From Mucilaginibacter sp. UR6-1 (GTDB taxonomy: Bacteria; Bacteroidota; Bacteroidia; Sphingobacteriales; Sphingobacteriaceae): a stretch of DNA of 64,000 nucleotides. The notes beneath the pieces are model-generated. The model ran no database searches. It had not been told where the DNA came from and worked only from the letters and a program-made list of their open reading frames with translations. The stretch is taken from NCBI RefSeq assembly GCF_020880975.1, contig NZ_JAJIWP010000002.1:124001-188000 (forward strand), in the 5' to 3' direction. The first letter of the stretch is position 1. Each line of letters begins with the position of its first letter. Positions 35,074 through 43,111 of this stretch are shown here, piece by piece. The translations under genes and the position numbers were made by a program.

Positions 35074-36162
35074 CTACATGTTAGAAGGCATGCCGCCAAT
35101 TATATTCTTTTCCCATACTTCACCTAAACTGTACTCTTGTAACCAACCGTCTAACTGGTTACTTTCTAATCGTTGGAAAACTGTTTCTTTCTCTTTTCTA
35201 TCAGCAATTAATATGTCTTCTGGCTCAAAATAATCCACAAGGTATACAGATTGAGAAGAAACAATTATTTGTACATCTTCAGACGCTTTTCTTATTAACG
35301 AAGCTAATTTGCTTATAGCAATAGGGTGCAACCCTAATTCGGGTTCATCAATTATTATTGTTTTTGGAGGATTGGGTTGCATCAATAGAGTTGCTAAACA
35401 AATAAATCTTAACGTTCCATCTGATAGATGGTAAGCATTAAAATAAGTATCTGGGGCACCCACTTCCCGCCATTCCAATTGAATTTGATCTTCTTTAAGA
35501 CGATTAGGAGCCAAAACAAAACGATCAAAGAAAGGAGCAATTGACTTAATTGTTCTTTCAATCCTATTAAAATGTTTAGGGTGTTTCTGCTTTAAATAAT
35601 ACAAAAAAGCAGCAATATTAGATCCATCTCTCTTTAATCGGATATTATCATCAATATTTGATCTTCCTTTCATTGGGGAGTTATCCCCAGTATCGTGAAA
35701 GTGATACACTTCAAATGCTCTCAATAACGGATTTACCCAATAAGCTTGATTGTGATTAATATTTCTAATATTAGACTCGGTTTTACCTGATTCATATTCT
35801 CTAACATACCAGTTTACTTGTGGTAAATATGCCGTGTTCAGTTTTTTTATAAATAAAGAATCCTGTGCAACACCAAAGGATACTATAAAACGATTTTTCG
35901 CATGCCCATTTTCACCAAAGTAAAAATCTAAATCAATTTGCTGAGTTTGTTTTTTCCCAAAATAAAGAAAGCTATCAGCTCCACCTTTTTGTAAAATATA
36001 ATTTTGAAGATTTTGCTCGTATAGATTTCTTATAAGAGAAAAAATAGAAATAAAATTACTCTTACCAACACCATTACTACCAATTAATATATTGATTGGG
36101 CGTAACTCAATACTTTGCTCTTTTATTGATTTGTAACCTTTTATATCTACTTTAACAATCAT
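35074..36162 (-). CDS. SMC/ABC-type ATPase (AAA_21 class) of a two-gene module
   Basis: 362 residues. Walker A is GSNGVGKSN (28-36), the ABC signature is LSDGT (246-250), Walker B is TIIIDEPELGLHP (268-280), and the switch region is SSQS (302-305). The segment between Walker A and the signature is short, with no long coiled coil, and carries a FHDTGD motif (155-160) seen in ATPases paired with DUF4276. Such ATPases dimerise around ATP and are thought to sense a trigger and release or activate the partner. The RBS is AAAGAGG (minus strand, 36164-36170), and a perfect dyad lies just upstream. Operon with the DUF4276 gene is clear. Confidence 0.85.
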   Translation of the reverse strand: MIVKVDIKGYKSIKEQSIELRPINILIGSNGVGKSNFISIFSLIRNLYEQNLQNYILQKGGADSFLYFGKKQTQQIDLDFYFGENGHAKNRFIVSFGVAQDSLFIKKLNTAYLPQVNWYVREYESGKTESNIRNINHNQAYWVNPLLRAFEVYHFHDTGDNSPMKGRSNIDDNIRLKRDGSNIAAFLYYLKQKHPKHFNRIERTIKSIAPFFDRFVLAPNRLKEDQIQLEWREVGAPDTYFNAYHLSDGTLRFICLATLLMQPNPPKTIIIDEPELGLHPIAISKLASLIRKASEDVQIIVSSQSVYLVDYFEPEDILIADRKEKETVFQRLESNQLDGWLQEYSLGEVWEKNIIGGMPSNM

Positions 36163-36173
36163 TCCTCTTTGCT

Positions 36174-36192
36174 AATTGTTATACTAACAATT
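36174..36192. promoter_or_regulatory. perfect dyad upstream of the ATPase gene
   Basis: AATTGTTA-TAC-TAACAATT, eight-base arms with a three-base spacer, lies 11 bases before the ATPase start codon, adjacent to its ribosome binding site. It looks like a repressor operator for the two-gene module (inference). Confidence 0.55.
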
Positions 36193-36224
36193 TGTACGAA
36201 TATAGTTTATATATATAAATATAA

Positions 36225-36252
36225 AAGCGGCATGATAAAAACCATGCCGCTT
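36225..36252 (-). terminator. terminator of ahcY
   Basis: On the minus strand AAGCGGCATG pairs with CATGCCGCTT over eight bases, followed by TTTTAT. It separates ahcY from the ATPase module. Between it and the ahcY stop the word GCTTTCAGCT occurs twice (about 36259 and 36280). Confidence 0.75.
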
Positions 36253-36291
36253 CTCCAAAGCTTTCAGCTTTAGTCTTTATGCTTTCAGCTA

Positions 36292-37608
36292 TTAATAACG
36301 GTAATACTCCGGTTTAAACGGACCTTCAACGGTTACACCAATGTATTCAGCCTGATCCTGGTCCAGTACTTCCAGCTCAACACCAATTTTGGCAAGGTGC
36401 AGGCGGGCTACTTTCTCGTCAAGGTGTTTTGGCAGGGTGTAAACTTTGTTTTCGTATTTATCGCCATTAGTCCAAAGCTCTAATTGGGCAAGGGTTTGGT
36501 TGGTGAATGAGTTACTCATTACAAAGCTTGGGTGGCCGGTAGCACAACCCAGGTTTACCAAACGGCCTTCGGCTAATACAATTACGTCTTTACCGTCAAT
36601 AGTATATTTATCAACCTGTGGTTTAATTTCAATTTTGCTGCTGCCGTAAGCACCGTTTAACCAGGCCATATCGATCTCGTTATCAAAGTGACCGATGTTA
36701 CAAACAATAGCTTTGTCTTTCAACGCGCGGAAGTGTTGCTCACGCACAATATCTTTATTACCGGTAGCGGTAACCACAATGTCAGCCTCGGCAATGGCAG
36801 TGCTTAATTTTTTAACCTCAAAGCCTTCCATGGCCGCTTGCAGGGCACATATCGGGTCAATCTCAGTTACAATAACACGTACACCGGCGTTGCGTAATGA
36901 ATCGGCAGAGCCTTTACCTACGTCGCCATAACCACAAACAACGGCTACTTTACCGGCCATCATTACATCGGTTGCACGTCGAATGGCATCAACCAATGAT
37001 TCGCGACAGCCGTACTTGTTATCAAATTTTGATTTGGTCACCGAGTCGTTCACGTTAATAGCAGGCATCGGCAGGGTGCCATTCTTCATACGCTCGTACA
37101 GGCGGTGTACGCCGGTAGTAGTTTCTTCAGAGAGGCCTTTGATAGCTGAAATCAGCTCAGGGTATTTATCCAATACCATGTTGGTTAAGTCGCCACCGTC
37201 ATCCAATATCATGTTAAGCGGCTGGCGCTCTTCACCAAAAAATAAGGTTTGCTCAATACACCAGTCAAATTCCTCGGCGTTCATGCCTTTCCAGGCATAA
37301 ACAGAGATACCTGCAGCAGCGATAGCCGCGGCGGCATGATCCTGGGTTGAAAATATATTACATGATGACCAGGTAACTTCAGCACCCAGTTCGATCAAGG
37401 TTTCAATTAATACAGCGGTCTGGATGGTCATGTGCAGGCAGCCTGCAATGCGCGCGCCGGCCAGTGGTTTTGACGGGCCATACTCGGCACGTAACGCCAT
37501 TAAACCCGGCATTTCGGCTTCGGCTAATTCAATTTCCTTGCGGCCCCACTCAGCCAGCGAAATGTCTTTTACCTTGTATTTCAGGTAGGCGGTATCTACA
37601 GTCGACAT
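36292..37608 (-). CDS. ahcY: adenosylhomocysteinase
   Basis: 438 residues, normal for bacterial enzymes. It splits S-adenosylhomocysteine into adenosine and homocysteine in the methyl cycle. Motifs include [32 protein letters not shown], the NAD site [20 protein letters not shown] and the C-terminal [10 protein letters not shown]. It is a single-gene unit with a good promoter 28 bases upstream and a hairpin terminator downstream. The leader is too short for an SAH riboswitch. The methyltransferases of the nearby polysaccharide cluster are among its likely client reactions, as are all cellular methylations. Confidence 0.97.
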   Translation of the reverse strand: MSTVDTAYLKYKVKDISLAEWGRKEIELAEAEMPGLMALRAEYGPSKPLAGARIAGCLHMTIQTAVLIETLIELGAEVTWSSCNIFSTQDHAAAAIAAAGISVYAWKGMNAEEFDWCIEQTLFFGEERQPLNMILDDGGDLTNMVLDKYPELISAIKGLSEETTTGVHRLYERMKNGTLPMPAINVNDSVTKSKFDNKYGCRESLVDAIRRATDVMMAGKVAVVCGYGDVGKGSADSLRNAGVRVIVTEIDPICALQAAMEGFEVKKLSTAIAEADIVVTATGNKDIVREQHFRALKDKAIVCNIGHFDNEIDMAWLNGAYGSSKIEIKPQVDKYTIDGKDVIVLAEGRLVNLGCATGHPSFVMSNSFTNQTLAQLELWTNGDKYENKVYTLPKHLDEKVARLHLAKIGVELEVLDQDQAEYIGVTVEGPFKPEYYRY

Positions 37609-37636
37609 ATGTTTTTTCTTTTTCTGTTATAGAATG

Positions 37637-37644
37637 CAAAAGTA
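37637..37644 (-). promoter_or_regulatory. promoter of ahcY
   Basis: On the minus strand TACTTTTG is an exact -7 match, with TTTC (37668-37665) as a -33-like box 20 bases upstream. It predicts a leader of about 23 bases. Confidence 0.65.
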
Positions 37645-37731
37645 CATAATAATGTTTTCTTAATGAAATGCGGGGCTTGAGGTTCAGCTTATTGGTAAAC
37701 TTTTTGCATCAATAGAATGTAAAAAGTCAAT

Positions 37732-38028
37732 ATGTTAGAACACGCGCTGATTATCGCCATGATCGTATTATTTATACATGCCTGTAGCTGGCGCGGGATG
37801 ATATTTGAAGGCATAAAAAAGATTGTTGAACCCAGGGGAATGCTCTATAAGCCACTATATGGCTGCCCTATTTGCATGACACCTTATTACGGTACTGTAA
37901 TCTACCTGCTATTCTTTCGCCATTCAGTTGCCGATGGCTTGCTTACAGTTGCTACAGCCAGCGGATTGAACGTAGTGTCGGTATTGCTGATCGATATAAA
38001 GGACGGTATTTGCAAGCGCGACGAGTAG
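37732..38028 (+). CDS. small membrane protein of unknown function
   Basis: 98 residues. Three hydrophobic segments are visible (about 3-19, 53-64 and 70-90) with a CPIC motif between the first two (YGCPICMTPYYGT). The size and Cys pair before a membrane helix recall small DUF1360-like membrane proteins, but I cannot assign it. It is divergent from ahcY, and a TAAACTTTTTG string before it may hold its -7 box. The Cys pair might bind metal or be redox-active (inference); the next gene is a bacilliredoxin. Confidence 0.6.
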   Translation: MLEHALIIAMIVLFIHACSWRGMIFEGIKKIVEPRGMLYKPLYGCPICMTPYYGTVIYLLFFRHSVADGLLTVATASGLNVVSVLLIDIKDGICKRDE

Positions 38029-38088
38029 AACAACCGTCAAGCTAATGTTATTATTACAACCGTGTGAATTGTTTTTGTTTGGAATTGA

Positions 38089-38096
38089 TATTTTTG
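38089..38096 (+). promoter_or_regulatory. -7 promoter element for the bacilliredoxin gene
   Basis: TATTTTTG fits TAnnTTTG, 27 bases before the ATG at 38123. ATTG at 38068-38071 could serve as the -33 box with a 17-base spacer. Confidence 0.5.
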
Positions 38097-38122
38097 TATT
38101 GATTTAATTTTAAGGATAGTAT

Positions 38123-38536
38123 ATGATGTACCCAGAATATTTAGTTGCCCCCATGCGTGCCGAACTTACCACCGCGGGCTTTGAAGAACTTAAAGATGCC
38201 GACGCGGTAAAGAACGCTATTGAAAGCGAAGGTACCGTATTGGTAGTTGTTAACTCGGTTTGTGGTTGTGCCGCTGCTAACGCGCGCCCTGCTGCCCGTG
38301 CTGCCGTTACTTATGAGAAACACCCGGATAAACTGGTAACCGTTTTTGCAGGTATGGAAAAAGAGGCTGTTGATACCGCCCGTAACTATATGCTGCCTTA
38401 CCCGCCATCATCGCCCTCAATGGCTTTGTTTAAGGATGGTAAGCTGGTGCACATTATTGAGCGCCACCAAATTGAAGGCCGCCCGGCACAAATGATTGCC
38501 GATAACCTGGTATACGCTTTTGATCAGTACTGCTAA
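38123..38536 (+). CDS. BrxA/BrxB-family bacilliredoxin
   Basis: 137 residues, the usual length. The thioredoxin-like family carries the CGC motif seen here in VNSVCGCAAANARPA (about residues 52-54), which in Bacillus removes bacillithiol from S-bacillithiolated proteins. Other family features are MYPEYLVAPMRAEL at the N-terminus and YPPSSPSMALFKDG. Some Bacteroidota make bacillithiol, so a de-bacillithiolation role is possible but depends on bsh genes elsewhere. The gene is monocistronic with its own promoter and terminator. Confidence 0.92.
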   Translation: MMYPEYLVAPMRAELTTAGFEELKDADAVKNAIESEGTVLVVVNSVCGCAAANARPAARAAVTYEKHPDKLVTVFAGMEKEAVDTARNYMLPYPPSSPSMALFKDGKLVHIIERHQIEGRPAQMIADNLVYAFDQYC

Positions 38537-38555
38537 TCGCTAAAAATATATAGGG

Positions 38556-38587
38556 AAGCCCGTAGCGAAAGCTGCGGGTTTTTTTAT
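38556..38587 (+). terminator. rho-independent terminator after the bacilliredoxin gene
   Basis: CCCGTAGC pairs with GCTGCGGG (one G-U) over a GAAA tetraloop, followed by seven T. Confidence 0.85.
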
Positions 38588-38665
38588 TGATTACAAGTGC
38601 TCTTTATTCAAAGCCTACGTTTAAACGCATTAAATATTTAACCAAACAGGGCACGAAGATATCTC

Positions 38666-39550
38666 ATGAAAAAAACCTTTTTAGTATTACATATTGCCGT
38701 AATACTTGCTGGCTTTACCGGCGTGTTCGGTAAGCTGATAACACTTAATGAAGGATTGTTGGTTTGGTACCGTGAGTTGTTCTCGTTTGTATGGCTGTTT
38801 TTTATTTTAAAGCTTTTTAAGGTTAGCACGGCCATTACCACCCGGCAAAAATTATCAATTGCTGCGGTAGGTTTACTTATTACGGTGCATTGGTTGTTTT
38901 TTTACGGCAGCATAAAATATTCAAACATATCCATAGGTGTAGTTTGCTTTAGCCTGACCAGTTTTTTCACAGCGATTTTTAAACCGCTTATTGACCGTAA
39001 ACGGTTTATACCCTCCGAGCTTTTATTGAGCCTGCTTACGCTTATCGGTATCGGCCTTATTTTTCACTTTGATGCTTCGTATCAATTAGGTATTGGTCTG
39101 GGTGTTATTTCATCCGCATTTTCGGCATTGTATACCATTTATAACGAACGCCTGGTTAAGCATTATGATAGTATGCTTATTAACTATTATCAAATGATGG
39201 GCGGAACGGTGGTTTTGGGGCTGGCCATGCCGCTTTATCTGCATTACTTTCCGGTGGCGAGTGTGATACCGGGTATAAAAAATGTTGTTTATTTACTGCT
39301 GCTGTCTTTATTCTGCACGGTTGGGCTATACATACTTTTCGCGGAATCATTAAAGCGCATATCAGCGTTCACCGTTAACCTGAGTTTTAACCTGGAGCCG
39401 ATCTACTCGATCATACTGGCATTCCTGTTTTTTGATGAGGGTAAAGAAGTAAATACTTCGTTTTATGTAGGCCTTACTTTTGTTGCAGCCTCGGTTGTGC
39501 TTCAAACAATTATTTCAATAAAGCTTCGGCATAAAGTTATACCCGTATAA
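38666..39550 (+). CDS. EamA/DMT-family transporter
   Basis: 294 residues with about ten membrane helices in two EamA halves. Helices are visible from LVLHIAVILAGFTGVFGKL through SVVLQTIISIKL, with the family sequence LEPIYSIILAFLFFDEGKE in the second half. EamA proteins export amino acids, purines or other metabolites; the substrate here is unknown. Upstream there is only a short gap after the bacilliredoxin terminator. The gene ends 41 bases before the convergent GT2 gene. Confidence 0.88.
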   Translation: MKKTFLVLHIAVILAGFTGVFGKLITLNEGLLVWYRELFSFVWLFFILKLFKVSTAITTRQKLSIAAVGLLITVHWLFFYGSIKYSNISIGVVCFSLTSFFTAIFKPLIDRKRFIPSELLLSLLTLIGIGLIFHFDASYQLGIGLGVISSAFSALYTIYNERLVKHYDSMLINYYQMMGGTVVLGLAMPLYLHYFPVASVIPGIKNVVYLLLLSLFCTVGLYILFAESLKRISAFTVNLSFNLEPIYSIILAFLFFDEGKEVNTSFYVGLTFVAASVVLQTIISIKLRHKVIPV

Positions 39551-39591
39551 TTGATGGGTTAAGGAACGCTCGTGTTTTACTTTAACGCCTA

Positions 39592-40350
39592 TTAGTCATT
39601 AGTACGGCGGTACAGCAGCCAGTACCAGCCCAGGTTAAAGGCGATAACCGCGTGATTGAATACTGTAAGCAGTAAACCATAATGATCACGCATGATCTTA
39701 AAGCGCTCAATAAGGCTTTGCCGGTGCTTTTGTTTTGACATACCACCCACCAGGTATTTAGCCACATAGCGCTTTACGTTCACTATTTTTTTAGCTTGTT
39801 TGGCGGCATACAATATCCAGTCAATATCGGCACTTAACTGGTAGCGGTTGTCATAAGGTTTTGTAAGGCTACGCCGGATGTATATGGCCTGGTGACTAAC
39901 GCTCATACCATATTTAAAACTGCGCCAGTTAAACTTAGCGGGTGCTTTGTGCCGGCGTTGACCAAGACTTTTACAGTCGTCATCAATCATTTCGGTTTCA
40001 CCGTAATAAATATCAGCATCAGCAGCGGTGGCGAAAACAGCTTCAACAGTAGTAGAGTTATACAGTTCATCGCCGGAGTTCATGAACAGTACATAATCTC
40101 CCGTAGCTAAAGCCAAACCCTTGTTCATGGCATCATAAATTCCCTTATCCTTTTCGCTTATTAACTTAGTGATACAATCCTGATGTTTATAGATAATATC
40201 CAGCGTGCCATCGGTTGATGCGCCATCGATAACGATATATTCAATGTTAGTATACGTTTGGCCCAATACCGAAAGCATAGTGCGCTCAATATCACGTACG
40301 TTGTTGTACACAACGGTGATGATGCTGAGGGTAGGGTTAAAGGCTGCCAT
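39592..40350 (-). CDS. GT2-family glycosyltransferase (WcaA-like)
   Basis: 252 residues. The GT-A fold start is TLSIITVVYNNVRDIERTML, followed by IDGASTDGTLDII, the acidic patch SEKDKGIYDAMNKGLALATG and the metal-binding region LFMNSGDE. It lacks membrane helices, apart from a hydrophobic C-terminus, and should act at the cytoplasmic face to add one sugar. Its ATG shares a base with the stop of the upstream GT4 gene (TAATG), so the two are translationally coupled. It is part of the surface polysaccharide cluster. Confidence 0.9.
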   Translation of the reverse strand: MAAFNPTLSIITVVYNNVRDIERTMLSVLGQTYTNIEYIVIDGASTDGTLDIIYKHQDCITKLISEKDKGIYDAMNKGLALATGDYVLFMNSGDELYNSTTVEAVFATAADADIYYGETEMIDDDCKSLGQRRHKAPAKFNWRSFKYGMSVSHQAIYIRRSLTKPYDNRYQLSADIDWILYAAKQAKKIVNVKRYVAKYLVGGMSKQKHRQSLIERFKIMRDHYGLLLTVFNHAVIAFNLGWYWLLYRRTND

Positions 40351-41597
40351 TACAGTATCGAATTATAAAGATCAATATATTGTTTAGCTACCTGTGCATT
40401 GGTAAAGTTATCCAAAACCTTTTGTCGGGCTGCGGCTGATGCGCCTGCTTTATCTGCTAAAAATAACAGGTGATGAATACCTGCCTCCAGATCGGCTGAT
40501 GATTTATATTCAGCGAGGTACCCGTTCTGCTGATGGTCTATCAGGTCAGGTATGCCGCCCGTATTGAACGCAGCCACCGGGGTACCGCAAGCCAGCGATT
40601 CCATGATCATATTAGGCAGGTTATCTTCCAGAGATGGCGATACAAAAACATCGGCGGCATTGTATATCTCGGCCAGATCGCTTTCGGCGCTTATGATGCT
40701 CAGTTCTTTAACCTGAAAAGGCAGTGTAGCAGTGTCAAAATGCTTGTTCTTGCCGAATATTACCATCTGGATAGGTGCATCGCCGGTTTGTTGTTTAAGC
40801 ACATGCAGGGCTTCAACCAGGTAAGTGATGCCTTTACGACGGTCGTTTATATTAGCAGCGCCAAACAGGATTATTTTAGCATCGGCATCAATACCCCATT
40901 TTTCACGCACAGCAATCTTATCCTTTGGCGAAAAGATTTCTACATCAATCGGGTTGGGGATGGCTACAGTGGGCTTGCTGCCCAGTAAACCGCTGCCGCG
41001 CGATACATTGCCCAGCCAGTTGCTGCAACTCACTATGGTCAGATTTTGGGCGCTCTGTAGCATATCAAACTTACGCTGCCATACTTTACGCGACAGATCA
41101 TTCGCGCGCGGGCGGCGCAGCATCCAGCAGTTACCGCATTGGTTTACAAAATGATCGCATCCGTTGGAGTAATGGCAGCCGCCGGTAAAGGCCCACATAT
41201 CATGCAGTGTCCATACCACGGGCTTGCCCAATTGCAATAGCTGCTGCAGGTTTTTAATGCTGAGGTAGCCGGAGTTGGTCCAGTGCAGGTGCAGTATATC
41301 AGCCTCCTGTATAGTCGGATTATCGGCTATGTTACTGCCTCTGTTGGCTGCCGAAAAGGCAAAACGTACGGTTTTATCCTTTTCCTCAAAGGCGATAAAT
41401 GGTAACCGTTCAAGCAAAAAGTTGGCTTTGGCCGTGCGCTTGCCGGTTGTGGCGGTTACCCTTGGCTCGGTGGTGAGCTTTTGGTGCACGGCCATGTTTA
41501 CATCAACACCATTTTGCACCAGTGCTTTAAGCAGGCGCATACAAGCGGCGGGAGCGCCGCCACCGGCATCGGCAGTATTGATCAGGGTAACTTTCAT
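40350..41597 (-). CDS. GT4-family glycosyltransferase
   Basis: 415 residues from ATG 41597 (MKVTLINTADAGGGAPAAC). The GT-B N-domain has the Gly-rich acceptor loop just after the start and the WTLHDMWAFTGGCHYSNGCD segment with clustered Cys (CDHFVNQCGNCWM) typical of a WcaC/WcaL-like branch. The C-domain contains IILFGAANINDRRKG and the nucleotide-sugar motif SPSLEDNLPNMIMESLACGTPV (E-x7-E type). The frame extends 41 codons upstream to 41720, but homology starts at MKVTL. It is the first gene of a two-gene minus-strand unit, divergent from the acetyltransferase. Confidence 0.9.
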   Translation of the reverse strand: MKVTLINTADAGGGAPAACMRLLKALVQNGVDVNMAVHQKLTTEPRVTATTGKRTAKANFLLERLPFIAFEEKDKTVRFAFSAANRGSNIADNPTIQEADILHLHWTNSGYLSIKNLQQLLQLGKPVVWTLHDMWAFTGGCHYSNGCDHFVNQCGNCWMLRRPRANDLSRKVWQRKFDMLQSAQNLTIVSCSNWLGNVSRGSGLLGSKPTVAIPNPIDVEIFSPKDKIAVREKWGIDADAKIILFGAANINDRRKGITYLVEALHVLKQQTGDAPIQMVIFGKNKHFDTATLPFQVKELSIISAESDLAEIYNAADVFVSPSLEDNLPNMIMESLACGTPVAAFNTGGIPDLIDHQQNGYLAEYKSSADLEAGIHHLLFLADKAGASAAARQKVLDNFTNAQVAKQYIDLYNSIL

Positions 41598-41726
41598 GTA
41601 TTTAAAAACAGGCACAAGTATAGCTAATTGCGGCCATTTATGCTTAACCCGTACCGCTAAGCAGGCCATTGCCTGGTTAGTTAATGCAAAAAACAGCGTC
41701 ATGTTTAACAAACCCGCCAATTATTT

Positions 41727-41734
41727 TACTTTTG
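41727..41734 (+). promoter_or_regulatory. promoter of the acetyltransferase-methyltransferase pair
   Basis: TACTTTTG is an exact -7 match with TTTA (41704-41707) 19 bases upstream as a -33-like box. The leader would be about 25 bases. Confidence 0.6.
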
Positions 41735-41764
41735 AGGAATCGCTAAAACATTCATCAACGTAAA

Positions 41765-42304
41765 ATGAACCCTTTTGCTTACTTGTTTCAGGATCGGAAA
41801 GCTAACCGCGGGAATATAAAAGGTCAACTCGTGCTTTTTATGTTCAGGCTGGTGCAGCTCATCAACCGCTCCATGGTGGCAAAGGTGGTGCTTTTTCCGT
41901 ACCTCATTTTTTACCGTTTTTTTGTGGAGTGGAGCCTGGGTATCGAGCTGCCGCGCAAGCTAACCGCCGGTAAAGGGTTGATTATTTATCACGGGCAGGC
42001 ACTGGTAGTTAACCAGGGTGTGGTGCTTGGCGAAAACTGTGTACTGCGCAACTCGGTAACCATAGGCCATAAAAAACTGGCGGACGGCACATTTAGCGGT
42101 TGCCCGCGCATTGGTAACAATGTTGATATTGGTGCAAACGTTTGTATCATTGGTGATGTTACCATTGGCGATAACGTAATAATAGGGGCAGGCGCGGTAG
42201 TGGTGAAAGATATACCGGCCAACAGCGTAGCTGTGGGTAACCCGGCACGTGTTATCGAACAAAAAACAACCATAACGGAAACAATTACAATAACAGGGGC
42301 TTAA
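41765..42304 (+). CDS. hexapeptide-repeat acetyltransferase (serine O-acetyltransferase-like)
   Basis: 179 residues. The C-terminal half is a left-handed beta-helix with hexapeptide repeats (LTAGKGLIIYHGQALVVNQG, GNNVDIGANVCIIGDVTIGD, NVIIGAGAVVVKDIPAN), as in CysE-like enzymes; His in YHG is the likely base. In CysE proper the helical N-domain is longer, and the location inside a polysaccharide cluster suggests it acetylates a sugar or lipid-linked repeat unit instead of serine (inference). It starts a plus-strand pair with the methyltransferase 7 bases downstream. Confidence 0.85.
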   Translation: MNPFAYLFQDRKANRGNIKGQLVLFMFRLVQLINRSMVAKVVLFPYLIFYRFFVEWSLGIELPRKLTAGKGLIIYHGQALVVNQGVVLGENCVLRNSVTIGHKKLADGTFSGCPRIGNNVDIGANVCIIGDVTIGDNVIIGAGAVVVKDIPANSVAVGNPARVIEQKTTITETITITGA

Positions 42305-42311
42305 AACATAA

Positions 42312-43058
42312 ATGGATAATAACTTAACCGACCGATCGTTTTGGAAATCATTTTGGGAAGCAAAAAAAGGCCTCATTTTTCCTATCAAAGCTGATTACGT
42401 TTTCGGCGATATTTTGGGTAAGCTGATAGCCGAAAAGCAAATTAAAACAGCTATTGAGCTGGGCGGTTTCCCGGGTTATTATGCCACTTATCTTAAAAAA
42501 TATCAAAAGCTGGATACTACCTTGTTTGATTACTATGTCCACCGCGATATTATAAAAAAGCTGCTTGAAGCCAACGGATTGAGCGAGAATGATATTACCA
42601 TTATCGAGGCTGACCTGTTCAATTATACGCCCGAAAAGCAATATGACCTGGTATCATCCTTCGGGTTGATAGAGCATTTTAATGATACCAAGGCCATTGT
42701 TGAAACACACCTGCAATTCCTAAAACCGGGCGGTGTGCTGTTTATTACCCTGCCCAACTTTGTGGGTGTGAATGGTTGGGTGCAACGCAAATTCGACCGT
42801 GATAATTATGATAAGCATAACATCAACAGCATGAACCTGCAACTGTTGGCCGATAGCTGCAAGCAATTGGGGTTGAAAGAAGTGGAGTGCTACTACTCCG
42901 GCAAGTTCTCCATCTGGCTTGAAAACAAAGCTGAGCAAAGCGCCCTGGCAAAGGCTTTTGTAAAAGGCTTATGGTTTGCCGGCAAGGTATTTACCAAAAT
43001 AGTACCTGTTGAAAGTAAAGCGCTTTCGCCTTATATTGTACTGAAAGCAATAAAGTAA
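42312..43058 (+). CDS. SAM-dependent methyltransferase
   Basis: 248 residues. A class I Rossmann methyltransferase: motif I IELGGFPGYYATYL, an acidic motif II area (TTLFDYYVHRD), the post-motif region YDLVSSFGLIEHFNDTKAIV and HLQFLKPGGVLFITLPN. It has no membrane segments. Its place suggests methylation of a sugar, perhaps capping a glycan chain (inference). It is co-transcribed with the acetyltransferase and ends convergently with a glycosyltransferase. Confidence 0.85.
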   Translation: MDNNLTDRSFWKSFWEAKKGLIFPIKADYVFGDILGKLIAEKQIKTAIELGGFPGYYATYLKKYQKLDTTLFDYYVHRDIIKKLLEANGLSENDITIIEADLFNYTPEKQYDLVSSFGLIEHFNDTKAIVETHLQFLKPGGVLFITLPNFVGVNGWVQRKFDRDNYDKHNINSMNLQLLADSCKQLGLKEVECYYSGKFSIWLENKAEQSALAKAFVKGLWFAGKVFTKIVPVESKALSPYIVLKAIK

Positions 43059-43076
43059 TTCTTTAACCCACGCCAG

Positions 43077-43111
43077 TATTCTGTAAATTCTAAAATTCAA
43101 TAAATTCAGGT
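43077..43111. repeat. AAATTC word repeat between convergent genes
   Basis: Four loosely spaced copies of AATTC or TATTC-like words (ATTCTGTAAATTCTAAAATTC, then AATAAATTC) fill the gap. It is one of several simple-word intergenic repeats in the window. Confidence 0.4.

Noticed and set aside
34427..36162. Calling the ATPase/DUF4276 pair Septu, Gabija, PARIS or a retron
   Set aside because: The effector is DUF4276, not HNH, helicase or DUF4435, and there is no reverse transcriptase; only a general analogy is justified.
37609..37731. SAH riboswitch ahead of ahcY
   Set aside because: The -7 box leaves only about 23 bases of leader, too short, and no conserved core is visible.
41275..41763. 162-codon plus-strand frame opposite the GT4 start
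   Set aside because: Mostly antisense to conserved GT4 sequence and Ser/Arg-biased; no homology signal, although its end covers a real intergenic gap.
41765..42304. Annotating the acetyltransferase as CysE for cysteine synthesis
   Set aside because: The N-terminal helical domain is short and the gene sits in a polysaccharide cluster paired with a methyltransferase.
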